From positions 36,740 to 100,739 of the forward strand of contig NZ_BFBP01000009.1 in NCBI RefSeq assembly GCF_003112695.1: a stretch of DNA of 64,000 bases, written 5' to 3'. This stretch comes from Azospira sp. I13. GTDB taxonomy: Bacteria; Pseudomonadota; Gammaproteobacteria; Burkholderiales; Rhodocyclaceae. This document shows positions 37,123-47,053 of the stretch, one piece after another (positions within the stretch are counted from its first letter, which is position 1; each line of letters opens with the position of its first letter). The notes beneath the pieces are model-generated. The model was not told where the DNA came from and did no database searches. It saw only the letters and a list, made by a program, of their open reading frames with translations. A program made the position numbers and the translations under genes.

Positions 37123-38178
37123 TCAGGCCTCCTGGCCGCTGACGCCGGCGGAGTCGAAGCTGGCCATCTCGTTGAGGAAGGCCACGGCAGCCCGCACCAG
37201 CGGCAGGGCCAGGGCGGCACCGGTGCCTTCGCCCAGGCGCAGGCCCAGGTCCAGCAGGGCGGTGGCGCCGAAGTGGTCGAGCTGGGCACGGTGGCCGGGT
37301 TCGGCGGAGTTATGGCAGAAGGCGCAGTAGGCCAGCACTTCCGGATGCAGGCGGGCTGCCACCAGCAGGGCCGAGGTGACGATAAAGCCATCCACCAGGA
37401 TCAGCATTTTGGCCTCGGCAGCGGCCAGGAAGGCCCCAACCATCTGGGCGATCTCGAAGCCGCCGAACTGGGCCAGCACTTCCAGGGCGTCGTCGCCGCC
37501 GCCTTCGTGGCGGTAGCGGGTCAAGGCCTGGGCCAGCAGGTTGCGCTTGCGGGAGAGGCCGGCATCGTCCAGGCCGGTGCCGCGACCCACGCACTCGGGC
37601 AGGCTGGCGCCGGTCAGGCAATGGGTGATGAGGGAGGCGGCGGCGGTGTTGCCGATGCCCATTTCGCCGAAGCCGATGACGTTGCAGCCCCGAGAAGCGG
37701 CCTGGCGCACCACAGCAGCGCCGGCGGCGATCGCCTCGTCCCGCTGGGCGGCGCTCATGGCCGGCATTTCCAGGTAGTTGGCGGTGCCCGGGCCAATTTT
37801 GGCCGTCACCAGGCCGGGCCGGGGGGCGAAGTCATGGGCCACGCCTGCATCCACCACCGTCAGGCCGATGCCGTTGAGGCGGGCGAAGACGTTGATGGCG
37901 GCGCCGCCGGCGAGGAAGTTCTCCACCATCTGCCAGGTCACGTCCTGGGGATAGGCGGAAATTCCGGCCTTGGCGGCCCCGTGGTCGCCGGCAAACACCA
38001 GCACTTCCGGCTGCCGCACCTCGGGGCTCAGGCTCTGCTGGATCAGGCCGGTGAGCAGGGCCAGGTTCTCCAGCAGGCCCAGGGCGCCCAGGGGCTTGGT
38101 CTTGGTGTCGATCTTGCGGCGCAGGGCGGGCATCAGGTCGACGTCGGGAGCGGCAATGGCAAAGGCGGGCAGGGACAT
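37123..38178 (-). CDS. cobT: Nicotinate-nucleotide-dimethylbenzimidazole phosphoribosyltransferase
   Basis: A 351-residue enzyme that makes alpha-ribazole phosphate from dimethylbenzimidazole and nicotinate mononucleotide. [12 protein letters not shown] near the N-terminus, [11 protein letters not shown], and the phosphate-binding [14 protein letters not shown] are clear. Length is close to Salmonella CobT (356). ATG 38178 is supported by the family start. It leads the cobT-cobS-cobC operon and is divergent from cobU, 88 nt away. Confidence 0.95.
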   Translation of the reverse strand: MSLPAFAIAAPDVDLMPALRRKIDTKTKPLGALGLLENLALLTGLIQQSLSPEVRQPEVLVFAGDHGAAKAGISAYPQDVTWQMVENFLAGGAAINVFARLNGIGLTVVDAGVAHDFAPRPGLVTAKIGPGTANYLEMPAMSAAQRDEAIAAGAAVVRQAASRGCNVIGFGEMGIGNTAAASLITHCLTGASLPECVGRGTGLDDAGLSRKRNLLAQALTRYRHEGGGDDALEVLAQFGGFEIAQMVGAFLAAAEAKMLILVDGFIVTSALLVAARLHPEVLAYCAFCHNSAEPGHRAQLDHFGATALLDLGLRLGEGTGAALALPLVRAAVAFLNEMASFDSAGVSGQEA

Positions 38179-38266
38179 GGCGGAAGAGGGCGAGAGGGAG
38201 AACGGGAAACCGAGGATTATACCCCCCGCCCCTGACCACTCCCGGCCCTGTGCTACCCTTCGCGCC

Positions 38267-38848
38267 ATGGAAAAAGCACTGCGCGAACTGATCATCGGCG
38301 GCGCCCGCTCCGGCAAGAGCGCCCTGGCCGAGCAGCGGGCCGCCGCCAGCGGCCTGGAAGTGGTTTACCTGGCCACGGCCCAGGCCCTGGATGGCGAAAT
38401 GGACCGCCGCATCGCCCACCATCGGGAGCGCCGCCCGGCCCATTGGGGCCTGGTGGAAGAACCCCTGGCCCTGGCCGACGCTTTGGCCCGGGAGGCCTCG
38501 CCGGGGCGCTGCCTGCTGGTGGACTGCCTCACCCTGTGGCTGACCAACCTACTCTTCGCCGGCCAGGCGGCTGCCCAGGCCGAAGCCGGCCAGGCGGTGG
38601 ACTGCCCGATCCTGCGGGGCGGCCTGCAAACCCTGGCGGAGACCCTGCCCACCCTGCCCGGCCACATCATTCTGGTCTCCAACGAGGTGGGCTGGGGCAT
38701 CGTGCCCATGCACCCCGTATCGCGCCTGTTCAGCGACGAACAGGGCCGCCTCAACCAACAGGTCGCCGCCTGCTGCGAGCAGGTCACCCTGGTAGCCGCC
38801 GGTCTGCCGCTGGCGCTCAAGACGCCCCCCGCGACGCTGCCTGATTAG
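38267..38848 (+). CDS. cobU: Adenosylcobinamide kinase / adenosylcobinamide-phosphate guanylyltransferase
   Basis: A 193-residue bifunctional enzyme activating adenosylcobinamide with GTP. It has a P-loop [15 protein letters not shown] (about residues 9-23), [13 protein letters not shown] and [13 protein letters not shown], a conserved CobU block. It is transcribed away from cobTSC, so the locus covers the whole nucleotide-loop pathway except cobinamide uptake and synthesis. No cobalamin riboswitch fits into the 88-nt gap. Confidence 0.95.
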   Translation: MEKALRELIIGGARSGKSALAEQRAAASGLEVVYLATAQALDGEMDRRIAHHRERRPAHWGLVEEPLALADALAREASPGRCLLVDCLTLWLTNLLFAGQAAAQAEAGQAVDCPILRGGLQTLAETLPTLPGHIILVSNEVGWGIVPMHPVSRLFSDEQGRLNQQVAACCEQVTLVAAGLPLALKTPPATLPD

Positions 38849-38966
38849 GGAAAATCCCCGTTTCGGGCAGTCCCCGGGCCGGTGTATCGTGCCGCACGAC
38901 ACGTACGCCCCTCGGCCCACTAGCGGACTTCAGCCCTAGCGCCGACCCAACCAGCGGAGACATTCC

Positions 38967-39419
38967 ATGTACAAGCGCATCCTGGTCGCCATCGACGACA
39001 GCTTCATGACCCAGCGGGTCCTGGCCGAAGCCACGGCCCTGGCCAAAGCCCACGGCGCCGCCCTGTGCATTGCCCACGCCATCGACGAAACCATCCTGGC
39101 CCACTCCAACGTGGAAAGCCTGGCCCCCACGCCCATCGGCGAGGTGGAGTCCCATCTGCGCCAGGCGGCTGGCGCCTTCCTCGAAAAGGCGGCGGAAAGC
39201 GTCCGCGCCCAGGGCCTCACTCCGGAACTGAAGGTAGTGGATTCGGAAAAGAAGCACGTTTCCGAAATTCTTGCCGACACCGCCGAAGCCTGGCAGGCCG
39301 ACCTGCTGATCCTCGGCACCCATGGCCGCCGCGGCCTGGAACGCCTGTTCGTCGGCAGCGTGGCCGAGCGTGTCGTCCGCCGCGCCACCTGCTCCGTGCT
39401 GTTGGTACGCGGCGAGTAA
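38967..39419 (+). CDS. Universal stress protein (UspA family)
   Basis: A 150-residue single-domain USP. The start MYKRILVAIDDS and the C-terminal GTHGRRGLERLFVGSVAERVVRRATCSVLLVR contain the G-2x-G-9x-G(S/T) ATP-binding pattern. Family members respond to starvation or oxygen limitation; no promoter was recognised. It is a single-gene unit with its own terminator. Confidence 0.94.
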   Translation: MYKRILVAIDDSFMTQRVLAEATALAKAHGAALCIAHAIDETILAHSNVESLAPTPIGEVESHLRQAAGAFLEKAAESVRAQGLTPELKVVDSEKKHVSEILADTAEAWQADLLILGTHGRRGLERLFVGSVAERVVRRATCSVLLVRGE

Positions 39420-39449
39420 CTCGGTCCGCGAATCCGGCTACAGCAAAAC

Positions 39450-39483
39450 AAAAGGCCGACGCCCCAGGGGCGTCGGCCTTTTT
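39450..39483 (+). terminator. Rho-independent terminator after the universal stress gene
   Basis: A stem of at least 13 bp (AAAGGCCGACGCC with GGCGTCGGCCTTT) and a run of five T residues, 30 nt after the stop. Confidence 0.93.
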
Positions 39484-39543
39484 CATTTCCGGGTATTTCG
39501 GCCGGCTGGCGTAAATGTGATGCTGCGCCCTGGCCGGTTACGC

Positions 39544-39912
39544 TCAGTCGTGGCTGACCAGGGAAGAAAGCTCCCGGTCCAGCAGGGCGGCATCGCCCAG
39601 GTTGAGTTCCACCAGGCGGCGCAGGTGGCTGATGCTGTCCAGGTCGATGCTCTCGCAGTGTACCCCTGCCACATTGCCTTCCACATGGGCCAGATAGCCC
39701 TCCATGACCACCACCACGTCGCTGTGGTTGAGGGGAATCTCCAGCTTGCAGCCCTCTCCCGAACGGCCCTGCCAACCCTCGGCCATGGCGACCAGGGCCC
39801 CCTTGAGGGAGAGGTCGCGAATCTGGCCGATATGGCGACCGCCCCCGGCGGTGGTCAGATGGGCATTGCTGAGGAAGTGGATGCGGCTGAAGTGGCGGCG
39901 TTCCTGGCTCAT
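39544..39912 (-). CDS. PilZ-domain protein
   Basis: A 122-residue single PilZ domain, a likely cyclic-di-GMP receptor. The RxxxR motif is ERRHFSRIHF at residues 4-13, and DLSLKGALV (about 36-44) supplies the (D/N)xSxxG motif. AGGAGA is 5 nt before ATG 39912. Targets cannot be inferred from the neighbours (queE upstream on the same strand, a stress protein facing it). Confidence 0.88.
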   Translation of the reverse strand: MSQERRHFSRIHFLSNAHLTTAGGGRHIGQIRDLSLKGALVAMAEGWQGRSGEGCKLEIPLNHSDVVVVMEGYLAHVEGNVAGVHCESIDLDSISHLRRLVELNLGDAALLDRELSSLVSHD

Positions 39913-39944
39913 GGCGGTCTCCTGGCGAGGGGCCAAGCCCCCCC

Positions 39945-40592
39945 TTATTTCCCTCGCATGTTACCCCAAAGCAGCTTGTGCAGTTGCACCTGGAGCCGCA
40001 CCTCCAGGCCGTCCGCCAGTATCCAGTCGGCCAGTTGCCCGGGTTCCAGGCGGCCCTGCACCGGCGCCATGAGAATGGGGCAATGGCCAGCCAGGCCGTG
40101 CTCGGCAATGCGGGCCACGGCCCAGTCGTAATCGGCCCGGTCGGCCAGCACCAGCTTCAGCTCGTCATGGGGCGTCAGGTACTGCAGGTTGGACCAGAGA
40201 TTGCGCTCCACCTCGCCGGAACCGGGGGCTTTCAGATCCACGATCTTCGATATCCGGACATCCACGCCCGACACATCCAGGGCACCGCTGGTTTCCAGGG
40301 ACACGTCGCAGCCGGCATCGCACAGGGCCGCCAACAGGGGCAGGCAGTTCTTCTGAGCCAGGGGCTCGCCACCGGTGACGCAGACCCGGCGGGTGGGATG
40401 GCGCGCCACCTCGGCCAGGATGTCGTCCAGCGCCATGACCGTGCCACCGGAAAAGGAATATTCCGTATCGCACCAGGTGCAGCGCAGGGGGCAGCCGGTC
40501 AGGCGCACAAAGACCGTCGGCAGGCCGGTGCGGGAGGTTTCCCCTTGCAGGGAGTAAAAGATTTCGCTGATCTTCAGCGTGGTGGTACTCAT
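39945..40592 (-). CDS. queE: 7-carboxy-7-deazaguanine synthase
   Basis: A 215-residue radical SAM enzyme of queuosine synthesis. The cluster motif is CPLRCTWC (CxxxCxxC, about residues 34-41), preceded by FYSLQGET. CVTGGEPLAQ and LETSGA are SAM-binding motifs. Placement after cpoB in the tol-pal region is common in proteobacteria, usually followed by queC, which is absent here. A hairpin separates it from cpoB. Confidence 0.94.
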   Translation of the reverse strand: MSTTTLKISEIFYSLQGETSRTGLPTVFVRLTGCPLRCTWCDTEYSFSGGTVMALDDILAEVARHPTRRVCVTGGEPLAQKNCLPLLAALCDAGCDVSLETSGALDVSGVDVRISKIVDLKAPGSGEVERNLWSNLQYLTPHDELKLVLADRADYDWAVARIAEHGLAGHCPILMAPVQGRLEPGQLADWILADGLEVRLQVQLHKLLWGNMRGK

Positions 40593-40665
40593 GGGCGAAT
40601 CCGGCAAAAACCCGTCATGTTGGCGCACGGCGGAAGGGAGGGCACAAAGGGACTGCGGAAAAGAC

Positions 40666-40692
40666 CGCGGGGAACGGCAACCGTTCCCCGCG
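40666..40692 (-). terminator. Hairpin terminator between cpoB and queE
   Basis: A perfect 12-bp stem (CGCGGGGAACGG with CCGTTCCCCGCG) and a 3-base loop; on the minus strand a TCTTTTCC stretch follows. It likely ends the tol-pal operon, though the T-run is short. Confidence 0.7.
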
Positions 40693-40723
40693 TGGGACTG
40701 CGATGCGGCCGGAACGATCCGGC

Positions 40724-41491
40724 TTACTTCTTCTTCAGCCGTTGGCGCGCCTGTTCGGCTGCCTGGCTGCTCGGGTACTTGGCCACCAGGGCTTCCAGAC
40801 TCTTCTTCGCCCCCTTGGCATCCCCCAGCTCCTGCTGGCAGGCGGCTGCACTGAGCAGGGCATCCGGCGCCTTGGCACTATCGGGCCACTTGGCCACCAG
40901 GGCGTTCTGCACCTCCACCGCCTTCTTGCAGTCGCGCAGGGCGTAGTGGCTGTTACCCAGCCAGTATTGGGCGGAAGGGGCCAGGGAACTGCTCGGATGG
41001 GTCTTCACGAAGGCCTCCAGGGCCACTGCGGATTCCTTGTACTTGCCTGCCTTGAAGTGGTTCAGGGCGGCTTCGTAATCCCGGGATTCCTGGGCCGGGT
41101 CGGCCTTCACCGGCGCCGGAGCGGCAGCGGCAGGCGCTTCCTCGCCGGCGGGCGGCGTCGCCGCCCCGGGGGCCGCGGGGCCTTCGAGTTTGCGCAGGCG
41201 GGTATCCAGGTCGATGTAGAAATCCTTCTGGCGCTTCTGGGCGGCTTCCAGTTCGTAGGTCAGCACTTCGGCCTGGCCGCGCAGCTTGGCCAGTTCGGCG
41301 CGCATCGCCTCGATCTGGTTGGACAGCTCGATCTGGGCCCGGGAAGCCGCATCCAGGCGCTCCGTCGTCTGGGCCTTCAGATCGTTGATCTGGCGCCGGG
41401 CTTCATCGTCATCGAAAAGCCCGGCCTGAGCCGGCCCGGCCCCCCAGAGGGCAGCCAGGAGCGCCACCGAGGGCAGGAGCCGGCGCATCAT
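40724..41491 (-). CDS. cpoB: Cell division coordinator CpoB (YbgF)
   Basis: A 255-residue periplasmic protein with a signal peptide (to about residue 23), a trimeric coiled coil (about 30-95), an Ala/Pro-rich linker, and a C-terminal TPR domain (about 130-255). CpoB binds TolA and coordinates peptidoglycan synthesis with outer-membrane constriction. It begins 2 nt after the pal stop. Confidence 0.94.
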   Translation of the reverse strand: MMRRLLPSVALLAALWGAGPAQAGLFDDDEARRQINDLKAQTTERLDAASRAQIELSNQIEAMRAELAKLRGQAEVLTYELEAAQKRQKDFYIDLDTRLRKLEGPAAPGAATPPAGEEAPAAAAPAPVKADPAQESRDYEAALNHFKAGKYKESAVALEAFVKTHPSSSLAPSAQYWLGNSHYALRDCKKAVEVQNALVAKWPDSAKAPDALLSAAACQQELGDAKGAKKSLEALVAKYPSSQAAEQARQRLKKK

Positions 41492-41493
41492 GC

Positions 41494-42009
41494 TCAGAAC
41501 TCGCCGCTGTACAGGATGTCGGCGCGACGGTTTTCGGCGTAAGCCGCTTCGTCGTTGCCTTCAGCCTTCGGCTTCTCTTCGCCCAGGCTCACGGATTCCA
41601 GCTGGTCTTCGCTGACGCCCAGCAGGGAGAAGGCCTTCTTCACGGCGTCGGAACGCTTCTGGCCGAGGGCCAGGTTGTATTCGCGGGAGCCGCGTTCGTC
41701 GGTGTTGCCCTGGATCAGCACCTTGGTGCCCTTGTTGGCGGCCAGGTACTTGGCGTGAGCAGCCACCAGATCCTTGTATTCGGGCTTGATGTCGAACTTG
41801 TCGTAGTCGAAGTAAACGCTGCGCTTGTAGAGCACGTTCTTCGGGTCGTTGTAGGGCTTCATGCCCACATCGCCGCTGCCGACACCGACGGAGGTGGCGC
41901 TGCGGTTTTCGACGCCGGCGCCGGACTGCTCGGGAGCAGCGGGCTGGCTGCCGCAGCCGGCCAGGACGAAGAGGGAAGCGATGAGGGCGGGAAGGGCCAG
42001 TTTACGCAT
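41494..42009 (-). CDS. pal: Peptidoglycan-associated lipoprotein Pal
   Basis: A 171-residue outer-membrane lipoprotein with lipobox LAGC (Cys 19). The OmpA-like domain (about 65-171) binds diaminopimelate; NTDERGSREYNLALGQKR is the classical motif. It partners TolB in the Tol-Pal envelope constriction system. Confidence 0.97.
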   Translation of the reverse strand: MRKLALPALIASLFVLAGCGSQPAAPEQSGAGVENRSATSVGVGSGDVGMKPYNDPKNVLYKRSVYFDYDKFDIKPEYKDLVAAHAKYLAANKGTKVLIQGNTDERGSREYNLALGQKRSDAVKKAFSLLGVSEDQLESVSLGEEKPKAEGNDEAAYAENRRADILYSGEF

Positions 42010-42060
42010 GTTTCGGAACTCCTAGGGGGTAAAGGGTACTGCGTCAGATGCTGCGTCGCG

Positions 42061-43344
42061 TTACTTCAGATAAGGGCCCCACGCCGGTTCGCGAACATCG
42101 CCGGCGGAGACCGAAAGGCGCTGCTTGACCCGACCATCGGACGAAACAGCGGAAAGCACGCCCCGGCCGCCCATTTCGGTGGCGAACAGGATCATGCGGC
42201 CATTGGAGGCAAAACTGGGGGACTCATCCTTGTGGGAGTCGGTGAGGATCTGCACCTGCTTGCTCGCCAGATCCATGATGGCCAGCTGGAAGCGGCCGCC
42301 ATTACGGGAAATGAAGGCCATGTTGCGGCCATCCGGCGAGAGGCGGGGCGTCACGTTGTAGCCGCCTTCGAAGGTAACGCGCTGGGCGGCGCCGCCGCCC
42401 ACGGAAACCTTGTAAATCTGGGGGGCACCGCCACGGTCGGAGGTGAAATACACCGATTCGCCATCCGGGGAGAACTGAGGCTCGGTATCGATGGCGGAGG
42501 AACTCATCAGGCGCTGGGCACCGGAGCCGTCGGCATTGATGAGGTAAATCTGGGAACCGCCATCCTTGGAAAGGACAATCGCCAGGCGACGGCCGTCAGG
42601 CGACCAGGCCGGAGCGGAGTTGGAGCCCTTGAAGTTGGCCACCACGGTGCGCCGGCCGGTGGCCAGGGTGTGCACGTAGACCACCGGCTTCTTGTTCTCG
42701 AAGGACACATAAGCCAGGCGGCCGCCATCGGGAGACCAGGCGGGGGAAATGATCGGTTCCTTGGAAACCAGGGCCGGCTGGGCATTTTGGCCGTCGGCAT
42801 CGGCAATCTGCAGCTCGTAGCGACCGGCGTGCTTGACCACGTAGGCGATGCGAGTGGAGAAGTAGCCCTTCTCGCCGATCAGCTTTTCGTAGATATAGTC
42901 GGCGATGCGGTGGCCGGCGGCGCGCAGCATGTTGGGGGTGGTGACAAAGGCCACGCCGCCCAGGGAAGCCTGTTTGGAAACGTCGTAGAGGCGGAAGCGG
43001 GCCTCGAAGCGACCAGCGCTTTCGGCCACCAGGCTGCCGCCGACAAAGGTATCGGCGCCCTTGCTCTTCCAGCCGTTGAAATCCACGGCGTCGTTTTCAC
43101 TGATGGGCACGGCCCCCGGCTCCACCAGGCGGAACAGGCCGCTGCGCTCCAGATCGGCGCGGATCACCGAGGTCAGGGCTCGGGAATACCCAGGCTCACC
43201 GGCAAAATCGGCAATGGCAATGGGCAGGCGGTGGGCGCCGGCGCCGGTAATCTCGATGGAGAGCTGGGCGCGGGCAGCGCCCAGGGCCAACAGCAGGGAA
43301 ATCCCCAGGAAAACTCGGGCAAAGAGGCGCGCAGTCACGGTCAT
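42061..43344 (-). CDS. tolB: Tol-Pal system protein TolB
   Basis: A 427-residue periplasmic protein with a signal peptide (to about residue 27, ARA), an N-terminal alpha/beta domain (to about 160) and a six-bladed propeller with repeated SPAWSPDG or QFSPDG strands. ATG 43344 (MTVTARLFAR) is the sensible start. It transmits between TolA and Pal. Confidence 0.97.
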   Translation of the reverse strand: MTVTARLFARVFLGISLLLALGAARAQLSIEITGAGAHRLPIAIADFAGEPGYSRALTSVIRADLERSGLFRLVEPGAVPISENDAVDFNGWKSKGADTFVGGSLVAESAGRFEARFRLYDVSKQASLGGVAFVTTPNMLRAAGHRIADYIYEKLIGEKGYFSTRIAYVVKHAGRYELQIADADGQNAQPALVSKEPIISPAWSPDGGRLAYVSFENKKPVVYVHTLATGRRTVVANFKGSNSAPAWSPDGRRLAIVLSKDGGSQIYLINADGSGAQRLMSSSAIDTEPQFSPDGESVYFTSDRGGAPQIYKVSVGGGAAQRVTFEGGYNVTPRLSPDGRNMAFISRNGGRFQLAIMDLASKQVQILTDSHKDESPSFASNGRMILFATEMGGRGVLSAVSSDGRVKQRLSVSAGDVREPAWGPYLK

Positions 43345-43449
43345 CGGGCTAAAACCTGGCCGGAAAAAGGGCCGATTATACCCAAAGCCCATGGAAACAC
43401 CGCGTAACGAAAGGTAACGAAACCGTACGGGGCCAACCCGCCGGCTCCG

Positions 43450-44307
43450 TTACTGGGGACAGCCGCCGGAGGCTTCCTGGGGGCAGAAGGTCAGCTCCAG
43501 CTCCCGGTGAAAGGCGGACTTGTCATCCGGCAGGGGCAGGGGCGACGACTTGAGGATGGCGCGCTCCACGGCGCTGTCGTAGGTCGGCACACCGCTGGAG
43601 CGGGTCATGCGGACATTGATGATTTCGCCGCTGGGCAGTTGGGTAACGCTGAACTTGGCCGTGGGATTGCCATTGACGCTGACAAAACCCAGATTGCCCC
43701 GCACCTTGGCGCGAATCTTGTCCACATAGGAGGCCAGACCCTTGCTGCGGGCGGAAGCGGCGGCCGACTCTTTGCCAGCGGCCTGCTGCAAGGACATTTC
43801 ACGGTTGAGCTGGTCCTTCAGTGCCTGTTCACGCTGACGCTGCTTCTGCTCCCGCTCTTCCCGCTCAAGCTGCTCCTTCATCAGATCCCGGGGATCAGGC
43901 TTCTTTTCTTCCTTCTTCGGCTCCGGCTTGGGCTCGGGCTTCGGCTCTTCCTTTTTGGGCTCGGGCTTTTTCTTTTCTTCCTTCACCGCGATATCCGGCT
44001 TGGGCAGCGGCTTGGGCTCCGGCTTTACCTCGGGCTTGGGTTCCGGCCGCGGCTCCGGCTTCGGTTCAGGGCGAGGCTCGGGTTTCGGCTCGGGAGCCGG
44101 AGCAGGCGGCTTGTAGGCGCCCTGGGGCACGTCGCTCCACAGCTCCACCTCCACGGCCTCATGTTTGGTCTGCCAGCGGATACCGAAGAAGAGAAAGCCG
44201 GCCAGCAGGGCATGGACCAGGACAGCCAGGATCAGGGCCTTGCGCTTGCCCGGCTCCTCCCGCCGTTCGAAGGGCATGTCCGTGTCGGCGTTCATTCGGG
44301 TACTCAC
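43450..44307 (-). CDS. tolA: Cell envelope integrity protein TolA
   Basis: A 285-residue protein with one membrane anchor (about residues 24-42), a periplasmic stalk, and a C-terminal domain (about 200-285) ending in a pair of Cys. The stalk begins with about 75 residues of a Pro-Glu/Lys/Arg-Pro repeat (EPKPEPRP units) before the usual charged helix, unlike the Ala/Lys helix of E. coli TolA. It starts at GTG overlapping the tolR stop (GTGA). Confidence 0.93.
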   Translation of the reverse strand: MSTRMNADTDMPFERREEPGKRKALILAVLVHALLAGFLFFGIRWQTKHEAVEVELWSDVPQGAYKPPAPAPEPKPEPRPEPKPEPRPEPKPEVKPEPKPLPKPDIAVKEEKKKPEPKKEEPKPEPKPEPKKEEKKPDPRDLMKEQLEREEREQKQRQREQALKDQLNREMSLQQAAGKESAAASARSKGLASYVDKIRAKVRGNLGFVSVNGNPTAKFSVTQLPSGEIINVRMTRSSGVPTYDSAVERAILKSSPLPLPDDKSAFHRELELTFCPQEASGGCPQ

Positions 44308-44702
44308 TTGCGCACCGTCTCCAGGCCGACCCGCTTCACGTTCTGCTGCTTGATCTGGTCCAGCACCTCCAGCACCGCGTCGTAGCGGGCGGCCTTGTCG
44401 CCCACCACCAGCACCGGTAGCTCCGGGTCGGCCGCCAGGGCATCGGCCAGCAGTTCATTGAGCTGGCGCCGCTCGACGGCCTTTTCCTTGCCCTTCGGGT
44501 CCTGTACGGCGAGGGCGCCATCGGCCTTGACGATCACCCGGTAGGGGTTGGTGGGTACGGCGGAAGACTTGCCCGTGCTGGGCAAATCCACGGAGCCGGT
44601 CTGCATCATGGGGGTGGCCACCATGAAGATGACCAGCAGCACCAGCATGACGTCGATGTAGGGAACGACGTTGATTTCGTTTTTCAGACGACGGGGACGC
44701 AT
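44304..44702 (-). CDS. tolR: TolR, ExbD-family proton channel component
   Basis: A 132-residue protein with one N-terminal membrane helix containing the conserved Asp (PYIDVMLVLLVIFMV). With TolQ it converts proton flow into TolA movement. It overlaps tolA by 4 nt and lies 12 nt after tolQ. Confidence 0.96.
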   Translation of the reverse strand: MRPRRLKNEINVVPYIDVMLVLLVIFMVATPMMQTGSVDLPSTGKSSAVPTNPYRVIVKADGALAVQDPKGKEKAVERRQLNELLADALAADPELPVLVVGDKAARYDAVLEVLDQIKQQNVKRVGLETVRK

Positions 44703-44714
44703 GACTCCAGCCCC

Positions 44715-45392
44715 TTAGCGCATCTGGCGTTGCAGGATGTTGGAGAACTCCTCCATGAAGCTCTCGAAGCGGGTGGAGAGGCGGTCGATGTCGTGGGCGA
44801 AGCGGTTGTAGGCCAGCACCGCGGGAATGGCGGCGAAGAGGCCGATGGCCGTGGCCACCAGGGCTTCGGCAATACCGGGGGCGACGGAGGCCAGGGTGGC
44901 CTGGCCCACGTTGGAGAGGCCACGGAAGGCGTGCATGATGCCCCAGACCGTGCCGAAGAGGCCGATGTAGGGGGAGACGGAGCCGACGGAAGCGAGGAAG
45001 GCCAGGTGGGATTCCAGGTCGTCGATTTCCCGCTGGTAGGTGGCGCGCATGGCGCGGCGGGAACCGTCCACCACATCTTTGGCTTCCAGGTTCTTCTGGT
45101 TACGCAGCTTGGTGAATTCCCGGAAGCCGGCCTCGAACACCCGCTCCATGGCGCCGGTCTCGTGGCGCTGCTCGGCGGCGTTCTGATAAAGACGATTGAG
45201 GTCGCCGCCGCTCCAGAAATCCCGCTCGAACTGCTCGGTCTGGGCCCGGGCGTTCTTCACCGCGTAGACCTTGCGGAAGATGTAGTACCAGGACATGAAG
45301 GAGACACCGGCCAGCAGGGCCATGACGATCTGGACAACGGCGCTGGCCTGAGTGATGAGGGAGAGGATGGAGAGGTCTTGAGTGACGTTCAT
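44715..45392 (-). CDS. tolQ: TolQ, ExbB/MotA-family proton channel component
   Basis: A 225-residue membrane protein with three membrane segments and the MotA/ExbB block [19 protein letters not shown] (about residues 133-151). ATG 45392 overlaps the ybgC stop by 4 nt (ATGA); longer frames upstream run through ybgC and are rejected. Confidence 0.96.
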   Translation of the reverse strand: MNVTQDLSILSLITQASAVVQIVMALLAGVSFMSWYYIFRKVYAVKNARAQTEQFERDFWSGGDLNRLYQNAAEQRHETGAMERVFEAGFREFTKLRNQKNLEAKDVVDGSRRAMRATYQREIDDLESHLAFLASVGSVSPYIGLFGTVWGIMHAFRGLSNVGQATLASVAPGIAEALVATAIGLFAAIPAVLAYNRFAHDIDRLSTRFESFMEEFSNILQRQMR

Positions 45393-45835
45393 TGCAGGGC
45401 TTCCAGTTTCTCGCGCAGGAATTCGGGGATGGGAGTGGTTTTCATGGCGTCCAGCTTGACGCAGACAATCTGGACGGTAGCGGTGACCAGGTCGTCGCCG
45501 CCTTCGGCGCGGCGGGCGAACTGGCGAAAGACGATCTGGGCCCGGCCGAGCTTTTCCACCTGCAGGCCGATGGTCAGCAGGTCGTCCAGGCGGGCGGGAC
45601 GCTGGTAGTCGCAGGCCACGGCACGGACGACGAAGGCAATGCCCTGGTCGGCCAGCAGGTCGGCCTGGTGATGGCCGATGCTGCGCAGCCATTCGGTACG
45701 GCAGCGCTCAAAAAAACGCAGGTAGTTGGCGTAATAGACGACGCCGCCGGCATCCGTATCCTCGTAATAGACGCGGACCGGAATGGTGAAGGCACCATCG
45801 GTGGCTGAAGTCAGTTCGGTGGCAGACGCACTCAT
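45389..45835 (-). CDS. ybgC: Tol-Pal-associated acyl-CoA thioesterase YbgC
   Basis: A 148-residue hot-dog-fold thioesterase. The catalytic Asp is in [17 protein letters not shown] (about residues 19-35). It leads the ybgC-tolQRAB-pal-cpoB unit. A TAAAAT stretch about 10 nt upstream of the start might be a -10 box, but no -35 was found. Confidence 0.95.
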   Translation of the reverse strand: MSASATELTSATDGAFTIPVRVYYEDTDAGGVVYYANYLRFFERCRTEWLRSIGHHQADLLADQGIAFVVRAVACDYQRPARLDDLLTIGLQVEKLGRAQIVFRQFARRAEGGDDLVTATVQIVCVKLDAMKTTPIPEFLREKLEALQ

Positions 45836-45893
45836 GGGCGATATTTTAGGGGGCTCGGGGCAAGGGCACGATGACAGTCTGTAACAGCGGCTC

Positions 45894-46988
45894 TCACGAC
45901 CCCTTGGGCGCCCACAGGTCCGGCGTCGGGGCGGGCTGGCCCGGCGCTTCCAGGCCCAGGTGGCGATAGATGGCCGGTGTGGCGATGCGGCCCCGGGGGG
46001 TGCGCTGCAGGTAACCCTGCTGGATCAGGTAGGGCTCCAGCACATCCTCGATGGTATCCCGGGCCTCGCCGATGGCGGCGGCCAGGTTGTCCACACCGAC
46101 GGGGCCGCCGGCGAACTTGTCGATCACGGCGGAGAGCAGCTTGCGGTCCATCAGGTCGAGGCCGCCGTGGTCCACGTCCAGCATGGAGAGGGCGGCGTCG
46201 GCCACTTCCCGGGTGATGATACCGTCGGACTTGACCTCAGCGTAATCCCGCACCCGGCGCAGCAGGCGGTTGGCGATACGGGGCGTGCCGCGGGAGCGGC
46301 GGGCGATTTCCAGGGCGCCTTCCGGCTCGATGGCCACGTTGAGCAGCTGGGCCGAGCGGGTAACGATATGGGTCAGCTCCTGGGCGTTGTAGAACTCCAG
46401 GCGGGCGACGATGCCGAAACGGTCCCGCAGGGGGTTGGTCAGCATGCCGGCCCGGGTGGTGGCGCCCACCAGGGTGAAGGGCGGCAGGTCCAGCTTCACC
46501 GAACGGGCCGCCGGTCCTTCACCGATCATGATGTCGATCTGGAAGTCTTCCAGGGCCGGATAGAGGATTTCCTCCACCACCGGGCTGAGACGGTGGATTT
46601 CGTCGATGAACAGCACGTCGTGCGGTTCCAGGTTGGTCAGGATGGCGGCCAGGTCGCCGGCCCGCTCCAGCACGGGGCCGGAGGTCTGGCGCAGGTTCAC
46701 CCCCATTTCGGCGGCAACGATGTGGGCCAGGGTGGTCTTGCCCAGGCCCGGCGGGCCGAACAGCAGCACATGGTCCAGGGCCTCGCTACGCCGCTTGGCG
46801 GCGTGAATGAAGATGGAGAGCTGTTCCCGAATCTTGGCCTGGCCCACGTAGTCGGCCAGGCGCTTGGGCCGCAGGGCGCGCTCGATGGCCTCCTCCTGGG
46901 AAGACTTGCTTTCGGCGCCGATGAGACGGCCGGAAAGGCCGCCCTGTTCGGCGTCGAAGGAGGAATCAAAGGCGTCGGTTTCGATCAT
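45894..46988 (-). CDS. ruvB: Holliday junction helicase motor RuvB
   Basis: A 364-residue AAA+ ATPase that drives branch migration with RuvA. Walker A is [12 protein letters not shown] (about residue 75), Walker B LFIDEIH (about 122); [10 protein letters not shown] and the C-terminal winged helix ([15 protein letters not shown]) follow. A short N-terminal extension of about 20 residues precedes the conserved [11 protein letters not shown]. It lies 65 nt after ruvA. Confidence 0.97.
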   Translation of the reverse strand: MIETDAFDSSFDAEQGGLSGRLIGAESKSSQEEAIERALRPKRLADYVGQAKIREQLSIFIHAAKRRSEALDHVLLFGPPGLGKTTLAHIVAAEMGVNLRQTSGPVLERAGDLAAILTNLEPHDVLFIDEIHRLSPVVEEILYPALEDFQIDIMIGEGPAARSVKLDLPPFTLVGATTRAGMLTNPLRDRFGIVARLEFYNAQELTHIVTRSAQLLNVAIEPEGALEIARRSRGTPRIANRLLRRVRDYAEVKSDGIITREVADAALSMLDVDHGGLDLMDRKLLSAVIDKFAGGPVGVDNLAAAIGEARDTIEDVLEPYLIQQGYLQRTPRGRIATPAIYRHLGLEAPGQPAPTPDLWAPKGS

Positions 46989-47053
46989 GGCTGGAGTCGG
47001 AAAGGCACTGGGGCCAAAAGCCCGGAAGGCAGCATTCTAACCCCGCCGCCCCC

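Noticed and set aside
38179..38266. Possible cobalamin riboswitch between cobT and cobU
   Set aside because: The gap is only 88 nt, too short for the riboswitch, and no B12-box-like sequence was seen.
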